The notes under the pieces: generated by a model
The model's database searches: none
Told to the model about the DNA's origin: nothing
What the model saw: only the letters and a program-made list of their open reading frames with translations
Position numbers and translations under genes: made by a program
Origin: DATARH01 sp963773625
Lineage (GTDB): Bacteria; Pseudomonadota; Alphaproteobacteria; ATCC43930; CGMCC-115725
Direction: 5' to 3'
Assembly: GCA_963773625.1 (NCBI GenBank)
Contig: CAVZCJ010000011.1
Coordinates: forward strand, 1 to 64,000
Length of the DNA: 64,000 nucleotides
Part shown: positions 55,829-64,000 of the stretch, piece after piece
How positions within the stretch are numbered: position 1 is the first letter of the stretch
Layout: every line of letters begins with the position of its first letter

Positions 55829-56620
55829 TCAGCTCGGCGGCGCGTGAGCGGCGCTATCGAAGCTAAAGCGCGACCCGTCGTCTACCGCTCCCGCCGTCTC
55901 GGTGCGATAGAGTCGCAACATTTCCGTCACCTCACCGCTGGCGCGGACGCGGCCGTCATCGACCCAGATGACTCGGTCGCACAACGCGGCGATCTGATCG
56001 TCTTCGTGCGAGACCACCACAAGTGTGCCGGAGCGCCGGAAGGTTTCCATGAAGCGCAGGCATTTTTCGCGAAACACCGCGTCGCCAACCGCGAGAGCCT
56101 CGTCCACCACCAAGATGTCGGCGTCGGCGTGCGCGCAGATCGAAAACGCCAAACGCGCGCGCATGCCATTTGAATAAAGCCGGACAGGCTGGTCGATGAA
56201 CGGCCCGATGCCAGCAAATTCGCCGATCGTCGGCAGGCGCTTCATGATCTCGGCTCGGCGCAAACCGAGTATCGCGCCGGCGATCAGCACATTCTCTCGA
56301 CCCGAGATGTCGCCGACGAAGCCCGAGCCCAACGCCAGGATCGGCGCTATGCGGCCGTTGATCTCCAGCTCCCCGCATGTCGGACGAGTGATACCACACA
56401 GCAGCTGCAGCAGAGTGGTCTTGCCGGCGCCATTATGGCCGATGATGCCAAGACATTCGCCGTGCGGAACTTCGAGGTTGATGTCGCGAAGAACCCAATA
56501 TTCCTGATAGAAGCGCCGAAAGCTGCCGAACGCGATCTGCTTCAGCCGGTCGGTGCGCCGCGCGTAGAGCTGATAGGCCTTGCCAACGCCAGTGCAGCGG
56601 ATCGCGATGTCAGATGACAT
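55829..56620 (-). CDS. Polysaccharide/glycolipid exporter ATPase (Wzt/KpsT-like)
   Basis: This ABC ATPase of about 263 aa has the start ATG 56620 overlapping the permease stop by 11 bases. Walker A is IIGHNGAGKTTLL, the signature YSNGMRARLAFSI, Walker B ADILVVDEALAVGDAVF and the switch His VVVSHEDDQ. It lacks the extra C-terminal glycan-binding domain of some Wzt proteins, so it is closer to KpsT. It powers export of an envelope glycan or glycolipid with the permease at 56610. Confidence 0.88.
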   Translation of the reverse strand: MSSDIAIRCTGVGKAYQLYARRTDRLKQIAFGSFRRFYQEYWVLRDINLEVPHGECLGIIGHNGAGKTTLLQLLCGITRPTCGELEINGRIAPILALGSGFVGDISGRENVLIAGAILGLRRAEIMKRLPTIGEFAGIGPFIDQPVRLYSNGMRARLAFSICAHADADILVVDEALAVGDAVFREKCLRFMETFRRSGTLVVVSHEDDQIAALCDRVIWVDDGRVRASGEVTEMLRLYRTETAGAVDDGSRFSFDSAAHAPPS

Positions 56621-57404
56621 CGACCAGTATCCCCTTGTAGCGCTCGAACACGGCGTAGCCGCCACGGCACACCAGCAGCGCGACAACGACAAATCCAGCG
56701 TACAGCCATAGCGGCGGGAGTACGCCGTCGATGAGGATGTTGCGGAGCATGTCGATCGCGGTGGCGATCGGACTTAGGTAGGCGAATGTGCGGAACGCTT
56801 GGGGAATATCCGACATCCGGTAGAATACCGGCGTCGCGAACATCAGCACGGGCACAATCGTAATCATCAGATAGGCGATGTCGCGGGTGAAGGCCCCAAG
56901 CGCCGCCAGACACCAGACCAACCCGAGTAGCAGCAGCACCAATGGCACAACCAAGAACGGCAGGAAAAGCACCGTCGCCGGCAAGGTTCGGTTGATCCCC
57001 AGCAAAAAAATCAGCAGCAAAGTAAGGCTGATGCCGGCATAGGTCAGGCTGCGGAGTACGGCGGTCCACGCCAGGGTTTCGCTCGGGAAGATCGAGGTCT
57101 TGAGGTAGGCGAAATGCTCGTGCAGCAAGAGCGGTGCGCGGTAGCACAATTCAGCGCAGAGGTTGAAAACGATCAACCCGGCGAAAATCGACAGCGCATA
57201 ATTGATTGCGCCGCCTCGTGCCGAGGCGACCGGGAGCCGAAGCGCGCCGGCAAAGGTCACGGTATAGATCGCCAGCGTAACCAGCGGCGAGGCAATCGCC
57301 CAAACCCAGCCGAACAGGCTCCCGCTGAACCGGTCCGCCAATTGGCGCCGCAGCACGGCCAGGATCAGTTCGCGGTGATGCCATGCGATCGTGACGGGTG
57401 CCAA
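56610..57404 (-). CDS. ABC-2 type exporter permease (Wzm/KpsM-like)
   Basis: This permease of about 264 aa has the ABC2_membrane pattern: ELILAVLRRQLADRFSGSLF, GWVWAIASPLVTLAIYTVTF, six helices, and VLMFATPVFYRMSDIPQAFR, YLSPIATAIDMLRNILIDG. TTG 57404 opens the frame, but the natural start may be ATG 57505 (MSETSLQHDSRGREATSARR), joined by a one-base break near 57407. Coupled to the ATPase gene, it is divergent from the polyketide synthase. Confidence 0.85.
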   Translation of the reverse strand: MAPVTIAWHHRELILAVLRRQLADRFSGSLFGWVWAIASPLVTLAIYTVTFAGALRLPVASARGGAINYALSIFAGLIVFNLCAELCYRAPLLLHEHFAYLKTSIFPSETLAWTAVLRSLTYAGISLTLLLIFLLGINRTLPATVLFLPFLVVPLVLLLLGLVWCLAALGAFTRDIAYLMITIVPVLMFATPVFYRMSDIPQAFRTFAYLSPIATAIDMLRNILIDGVLPPLWLYAGFVVVALLVCRGGYAVFERYKGILVDVI

Positions 57405-57505
57405 GACCGTCCAGCGATGATCGCCAGGCCGGCCAGGCGCACGTCGCGCCGCGCGGATGTGGCCTCCCGCCCTCGTGAGTCATGCTGCAGGCTTGTCTCG
57501 GACAT

Positions 57506-57799
57506 CTGGTGCTAAAGGTTCAGAACTTTCGGCAGGCGGCAAAATGATCCCACAGCGCAAGACCAAAAGATAGATCGGCTAGGGATTTGCAACGGCCGCA
57601 TCGGCCCTCGGATAGCGGGTCCTCGCGTCGCAATCAACCGCATGGCTTCGCAGGTCGGCTATCCTTGGCTAAGATTATCGCCTAAAAATTGGCGATGGCT
57701 TCGGCGTCAAAGAGACCGCCGAGCTCGGTGGACGGCACCCGGGGAGGTCCGTCCCGTGGTAGACGGGATAGTTGGGGGCGACCGGGGGCATGGGCTGAT
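57506..57799. promoter_or_regulatory. Divergent promoter region, exporter versus PKS
   Basis: This 294-base gap must hold promoters for both directions. A hairpin ATCGCC-TAAAAATT-GGCGAT (57677-57696) lies 104 bases before the PKS start and could be an operator. No -35/-10 pair was convincing by eye. Confidence 0.45.
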
Positions 57800-60700
57800 A
57801 TGCGGGTACAGGGTAGCGGAGTGTTCCCTATCGCCGTGATCGGCGCGGCCTGCCGATTTCCCGGTGCCGGCGATCTCGCCGAGTTCTGGTCGCTGCTGCG
57901 CGTCCGGAACCGATGCGATTGGGCCGATGCCCGAGGAGCGCTGGGACGTCGCCGGCAATTTTCACCCCGACCCGGCCCGCCCAGGCAAGATGTACACTCG
58001 CGAAGGCGGGTTCATCGCCGACATCGACAAATTCGACGCCGAGCTTCTTTGGGATTTCGCCGCGCGAGGCCCGGCGCATCGACCCGCAACAGCGGATCTT
58101 GCTGGAGCTGACCTGGGACGCGATGGAGAACGCCGGCATCGTGCCGGCGCGGCTCGCCGGGTCGCAGACCGGCGTCTTTGTCGGCATCTCATTTTCCGAC
58201 TACGCGGCGCTTCAGCGCGAAGACCCGGACCATGTCGACGCCTACGTCATGTCGGGCAGCGCGGTCAGCAACGCCGCCAACCGCATCTCCTATATTTTCG
58301 ACCTGCACGGGCCGAGCTTCGCGGTCGATACCGCATGCTCTTCATCGCTGGTCGCGGTGCACGAGGCCTGCGTCAGCTTGTGGCGCGGCGAGTCGACCGT
58401 CGACGATCGTCGGCGGCATCAACGCCCTCCTGTCGCCCTCGGGGTTCATCGGGTTCTCGAAGGCGCACATGCTGTCGCCGACCAGCCGCTGCCACGCCTT
58501 CGACGCGTCCGGCGATGGGTATGTGCGGTCCGAAGGCGGCGGCGTCGTATTGCTGAAGCCACTGGCGCAGGCAATCGCCGACGGCGAACCCGATCTGGGC
58601 GGTCATCGCCGGTTCGGGGGTCAATTCGGACGGCCGCACAACCGGGCTGGCGATGCCCAACCCGGTCGCGCAGGAGGCGTTACTTCGCCAGGTCTATCAC
58701 GACGCGGGAATCGATCCGGCGAGCGTTGCTTATGTCGAGGCGCACGGCACCGGCACCAGCGTCGGCGACCCGGTCGAATGCACCGCGCTCGGCCATGTTT
58801 TCGGCGCCGCGCGGCCTGCCGACGATCCGTGCCGGATCGGCTCGGTCAAGACCAATGTCGGGCATCTGGAGCCGGCCTCGGGCATCGCCGGGCTGATGAA
58901 GGTTCTCCTGGCGTTGCGCCATCGCGAACTACCGCGATCCTTGCATCTATCGACGCCCAATCCGCAAATCCCATTCGCCGAACTCAACCTCGCCGTCGTC
59001 ACCAAGGAAACGATGCTGGGCGCCCGGACCGCTCGTCATGGGGGTCAATTCGTTCGGATTCGGCGGCACCAACGCGCATATCATCTTGCGTCAACCCGAC
59101 CTCGAGACCGCATCGGTGGCGCAAAAAGCGGCGACCGACGGCCAAAACAGCGGAGATCCAGCCGCTGCTGATCTCGGCCGCCAATAGCGAGGCTCTGGGC
59201 ACACTCGCCTCGCGCTATGCCGAATTGCTGCGGTCGTCGGAAGCCCGCCGCTGCCAGCGCTGTGCCGGGCAGCGGCGACACAACGCACGCACCATGTGCA
59301 GCGGCTTGCAGTCCTTGGCGCCAGCAGCGGCGAGATTGAAGCCAAACTCGATGCGTTCGCGGCGGGCGAAACGGCGGCACTTACCGTCGCCGGCCAAGCC
59401 CCGGCAAACGCGGCGCGGCTCGTCTTCGTCTTTTCCGGCAACGGCTCGCAATGGCGCGGCATGGGCGGCACGCTGCTTGCCGACCCATTTGTCGCCGAAT
59501 GGATCGGGCGGGTCGACGCGGCGTTGCATCCTCATCTCGGCTGGTCGGTGAAAGAGGTTCTGCAATCCTCGCAGCCCGAAGACCTTTACGATCGCACCGA
59601 ATACGCCCAGCCAGCGCTGTTCGCGCTCCAGGTCGCGGTGCTCGAATGGCTGCGGGCGCACGGGGTCGAGGCGGAGGCGATGCTCGGCCACAGCGTCGGC
59701 GAGATCGCCGCCGCCTACGCCGCCGGGATTTTGTCACTGCCGGAGGCGTGCCGCGTCATCGCGGTGCGCAGCCAGGCGCAACAGCGCACCGCTGGAGCCG
59801 GTCGCATGGCCGCGCTCGGCCTGTCGGCGGCGGCGGCCTTCGCCGCGATCGAAGGCTACGAGGAACGGCTAACGATCGCCGGGATCAACAGCCCCAATTC
59901 GGTAACGATTGCTGGGGACGCTGACGCTATCAAGGCGCTCGGCGACGAGCTTAAGGATAGCGGCACTTTCTACCGCGAGCTGGCGCTCGATTATGCCTTC
60001 CACAGCCGCGCCATGGACCCGGTACAGCGGCGAACTGCTCGACAGGCTCGCCGAGCTAAAGACGCAGCGGGAGACCCATCGCTTCATCTCGACCGTTACC
60101 GGCGGCGATCTCGCCGGCGAACCAACTCGGCGCGCCCTACTGGTGGGACAATATCCGCAAGCCTGTGCAGTTCGCGCCGGCGATCGCGACGCTCACCGAG
60201 GACGGCTTCAATACGTTCCTCGAAATCGGTCCTCACCCGATTCTCGATGGCTATTTGCGCGAATGCCTGAGGGCAATTGGCGGTGGCGGCGTCGCGCTCG
60301 CCACCTTGCGGCGGCGTGAGCCAGAACGCGAAGCGCTGTGGACAGCCCTCGGGCGATGCTATGCCGCCGGGGTCGCGATCGACTTCGACAAGCTCTATCC
60401 CGAGAAGACGGGATTTGTGGCGCTGCCCGCCTATCCGTGGCAGCGCGAGCGCTACTGGTTCTCGGACGGCGAGACCGATGTCCCAGCGTCGGCTCGCCCG
60501 AAAAAGCATCCTCTTCTCGGCAAACGTCAATCCACTGCCGAGGCGATTTGGAAGAACCGGCTCGATCCGGCGATCCTTCCCTGGCTTGCCGATCATGTGG
60601 TGCAGGGAAGCACGGTCGTGCCGGGCGCGGCATTCATCGAGATGGCTCTTGCCGCGGCGGCGATGGAGACCGGCGCCGAGGCGATCGAGGTCGAAGACTT

Positions 60701-63700
60701 TGAAATTCGCCGGCCCGTCGTGATTGCCGCCGGCGGTGATGCGGCGGTGGAGACGAGCTTCTCGGTCGAGGATGGCGATTTCCGGCTGCTCACCGGCGAA
60801 GCAGCCGGCGGAGCGCCCGCCGTCGTCGTCGCTCGCGCTCTGCCGCTCGCGGTAAGCCCTGGCGGAGCATCTGAGCCACTTGCGGCGATCCGCAACAGGC
60901 TCGATAGGAAGATCGACGGCAAAGACCTCTACCGTCGCTTCGAGGCCCATGGCCTGAACTACGGCGCCGCTTTCCAAGGCAGTCGCAGAAGCCTGGGCCG
61001 GAGCCGGCGAAGCTCTCGGGCGGATCGAGGTGCCCGAATCCATCGTCGGCGAGCTTGGCGATTATTATATCCACCCGGCGGTGCTCGACGCCTGTCTGCA
61101 AGTGACGTTGGCGGCGGTGCCCGACGACGACGTCGACACTCAGGCTGCACTGGTCCCCAGCAAAGCGGATCGTATCCGCGTTCACGACAGCCAGCGCCAG
61201 GTCACCTGGTGCCATATGCACGTGACCCGGACCGGCGCCCGATCGATCATCGGCTCGTTCACACTGTTTGACGAAGACGGGACGACGGTCGCCGAGATCG
61301 ACGGCATGCGCTTTCGCCGCGTCGCGCTCGCCGGGTCGGCCGAGATCCCGGCGTATCACTGGCGCTACCAGCTTGTGGCCAGCGCAGATCAATCGGCGGA
61401 TGCCAGCGATCTCCCGAATCCGCAGGACTTGGTGGCGGCAATCGCGCGCGAAGGTAGCAAGAGCCGCAGTGAAATTCGCGCCGTGCTCGACCGGCTTGCC
61501 GCGGCTTACGCGCACGCCGGACTTGCCGGTCTTGCCGACGCCGAAGGCGTTTACACTCCGCCCCTGGCAATGACCAATGGCGCCGGCCCGCCAACCCAGG
61601 CAAGGGTCGTCGCGCGACTCCTTGCCCTGGTCGAGCGGGCGGGGTTCGCCACCCGCGAGGGCGCCGGATGGCGCTTCACCGCAAGCGCCCGGCCCCCAGT
61701 CGAATTATGGCGGGAGGCGCTGGCACGCTGGCCCGTTCACTTGCCAAGCCTGCAATTGATCGCACGCTGCGGCGAATCCCTGACGACAGTCTTGGGCCAC
61801 GATGGCGCCTCGCATGACGAAGACGCGGTCGCGCCAGGTCGGCGATGTGCTCGAGCCGCTCTACGACGCCGATCCGCTGTTTCATGGTCCCGCCGAGGTG
61901 ATGGCGGCGATGCTGCGACGGCTCTCAGAAGCGGTGCCGAAGACGCGATTGTTACGGGTGATCGAGGTCGCCGGAGGTAATGGTGGTCTAACCGGGCCCC
62001 TGCTCGCGGCCCTGCCAGCCGCGCAGTTAGCGTATGTCTTCAGCGATCCCGATGAAGGCGCGGTCGTGCGCATCGGCGGCCCGCTTCTCCGGCTTCAATG
62101 CCCTGTCCTGCACTGTTCTCGACCTCGGCCGCAACATCGCCGAGCAAGGCGTCGCGCCGGCGTCGCAAGACGTCGTCATCGCGGGTCCCGCATTCGCCAC
62201 GACATCGCAGCTCGGCAGCGACCTCGCCGCGATCGCGACGCTGTTGAAGCCGGGCGGTCTGTTGATGCTGCCGACCCCGCAAGCCGGCGGGTTCCTCGAC
62301 CTTGCGGCCGCCGCGGCTCCCGAGTTCCTGTCCGCGACCGAAACCGACTGGCCGCGCGCACTGAAGGATGCGGGGTTCGCGGCGCCAAGCTTTGCCGGGG
62401 CCCTCGATTCATTGAACGCGATCATCGTCGCGCGCAAATCTTCCACGGTTGCTTCCACGGTTGCGGTAACGCCGGCTGAGCCGGCCGAAGAGCAGTGCTG
62501 GGTGGTGCTTACGGGCGCGCAGATCAATCCAGCAGTCTTGACCACACGGCTCGCAGCGCTGGGCCAGCGGGTCGTCATCGTGGAGGAAGCCGCCCAGTTC
62601 AAGCGGCTCGGACTGAATCGCTTTGCCGCTCCGCGAGGCGACCGTGGCTGCTACGCACGCTTGTTGCAACTTCTCGCCGAGGACGGCGCAGATCGGCTTC
62701 ATCTCGCTTACTTGCGCGGGCTGGGCGAGATCGAGCCGCCCGACCCTCTCACTTCGTCGGTCAGTTACGACCTGCTGACACTGGTGCAAGGGGCTGTCGA
62801 CGCCGCAGTCGCCTCGACTACCAAGCTGACGATAGCGACGGCGGGCGCAATGGGACCCGCGGACGCCGTCACCCGTCCCTGGCAAGCGACGCTTTGGGGT
62901 GTCGGGCGCACCGTCATGAACGAACGAGCCGATATCGATTGCCGGATGATCGACCTCGATCCAAAGGTCACGACCGATGCGGCGATGGAGGCGCTATGTT
63001 GGGAGCTCCTCCATCCAGATGCGGAGAACGAGGTCCTGTTACACGAGGGTGGCCGTTACGCCCCGCGTCTGGCGCGCGGACTGACCGAGCCGATAAGCAA
63101 CCTAACCATGGCGGAGGGCGGTTTCACCCTCGCATTCGGGCAGGGTGACGCGTCGGACCGCGCGGTACTCAACCCGATTGCCATCCCGCGCCCGGGTCGG
63201 GGCGAAGTCAGCGTGCGAGTGCACGCCGCCGGGGTCAATTTCCGCGACGTGCTGCAGCGCATCGGTCTCTTGCCCGAAGAGGCATTTGAGGAAGGCTTTG
63301 CCGGCCCGACCATGGGCCTCGAGTTCTCCGGTGAAGTCATCGCGGTCGGCGAGGATGTCGATCGGTTTCGCCCCGGCGACGAGGTATTCGGCTTTGGCCG
63401 CAAGGCGTTCTCCTCGCATCTCGTCGCGCCGGCCTTTTGCCTGTTCAGGAAGCCGCCGACGATGGGTGTCACCGAAGCGGCGACGCTGCCGGTGGCGGCG
63501 GTTACAGTTTACTACTCATTGCATCACCTGGCGCGGCTGGCAAAGGGCGAGCGCATCCTGATCCACGGCGCCGCCGGCGGCGTGGGGCTCGCTGCCGTAC
63601 AGTATGCCCAATCGGTCGGCGCGGAGATTTTCGCCTCGGCCGGCACGCCGGAAAAGCGGGCGCTGTTGCGCCGTCTTGGCGTGCAGCACATCGTCAATTC

Positions 63701-64000
63701 GCGTACTCTGGCCTTCGCTGACGATATCCGCGCGATTACCGGCGGCGAGGGCATCGACGTTGTGCTCAACTCGCTCGCAGGAGAGGCCATTCACAAAGGC
63801 ATCTCGATCCTGCGGCCCTACGGCCGCTTCGTCGAGCTCGGGAAGCGTGACTTCTACGCTAACAGCAAGCTTGGCCTGTCTCCGTTCCGCCACAACATTC
63901 AGTTCTTTGGCGTCGACGTCGATACGCTGCTGGTCGATCGGCCCGTGCTCGCCCGCGAGTTATTCGAGGAGCTTGCGCCCTTGCTCGATGGCGGGGTGTT
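57800..64000 (+). pseudogene. Reducing type I polyketide synthase, partial at window edge, frameshifted
   Basis: Domains in order: KS (57.8-59.1 kb; Cys in DTACSSSLVAVH, His in EAHGTGTSVGDPVE and KTNVGHLEPASG); AT (59.35-60.25; GHSVGEIAAAY, YAFHSRAMD, near the malonyl type); DH (60.5-61.3; WLADHVVQGSTVVPG, IHPAVLDACLQ); methyltransferase-like (61.8-62.45; VIEVAGGNGGLTG); pseudo-KR; ER (63.1 on; VHAAGVNFRDVLQRIG, ILIHGAAGGVGLAAVQYAQS). KR and ACP would follow beyond 64000. At least nine single-base breaks (about 57905, 58050, 58405, 58600, 59028, 60020, 60125, 60985, 61820, 62075) interrupt it. Confidence 0.9.

Noticed and set aside
1..64000. CRISPR array
   Set aside because: No regularly spaced short direct repeats were seen. 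The repeats found are dispersed and of irregular spacing.
1..64000. tRNA or rRNA genes, including at the integrase
   Set aside because: No cloverleaf with a T-loop signature and no rRNA segment was recognised, including around 40527-40646.

Overview
The window is G+C-rich DNA from an alphaproteobacterium, probably Hyphomicrobiales/Bradyrhizobiaceae or Rhodospirillales-like. That placement is inferred from gene families, not from a marker gene: lone ABC_sub_bind binding proteins, HAMP-GAF-GAF-PAS histidine kinases, winged-helix/TolB-like/TPR regulators, and IS1182, IS630 and IS110 elements. No rRNA, tRNA or CRISPR array was seen.

1-16 kb is an accessory, decaying region. It holds an IS3 element, an intact IS630 copy plus a solo IS630 end, two truncated IS1182 copies, an IS110 element, remnants of KdpA, a DMT permease, an adenylate cyclase and a TPR protein, and several small regulators (PilZ, XRE, Crp/Fnr). 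A dispersed intergenic repeat family, marked by 'cttccggtcatgcccc', sits between these pieces. 15.1-20.1 kb is a signalling module: periplasmic binding protein, hybrid-sensor-type histidine kinase, single-domain response regulator.

20.4-31.2 kb is rich in sulfur genes. A sulfonate/sulfone LLM monooxygenase, a TauD-type dioxygenase and a cysteine-dioxygenase-like cupin form one minus-strand group. They are followed by a sulfide:quinone oxidoreductase, a two-gene YeeE/YedE transporter, AhpD-like and ferritin-like proteins, a CBS-BON protein and SorAB sulfite dehydrogenase. Together they could release sulfite or sulfide from organosulfur compounds, then oxidise both and feed electrons to quinone and cytochrome c.

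31.4-40.6 kb is a second mobile region: IS1182, a ModA-like binding protein, a CadC-like regulator, IS110, and a phage-like segment (HNH nuclease, terminase-small-subunit-like protein, tyrosine integrase). 40.6-52.2 kb looks like chromosomal housekeeping and catabolic DNA: CoA-binding protein, MetY, GDSL autotransporter, FKBP, HIBADH-type reductase, oligopeptide-binding protein, TolQR, NudC, a second TauD/TfdA enzyme and an SDR.

52.3-64 kb is an envelope glycolipid or polysaccharide locus. It contains a fused double glycosyltransferase, a second GT2 enzyme, a Wzm/Wzt-like ABC exporter and, divergently, a reducing type I polyketide synthase (KS-AT-DH-MT-pseudoKR-ER...) that runs off the right edge.

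Many otherwise well-conserved genes, especially from 27 kb on, are broken by single-base indels, mostly one-base insertions, without other decay. This looks more like residual long-read consensus error than biology. Such genes are typed 'pseudogene' here but are probably intact in the organism.
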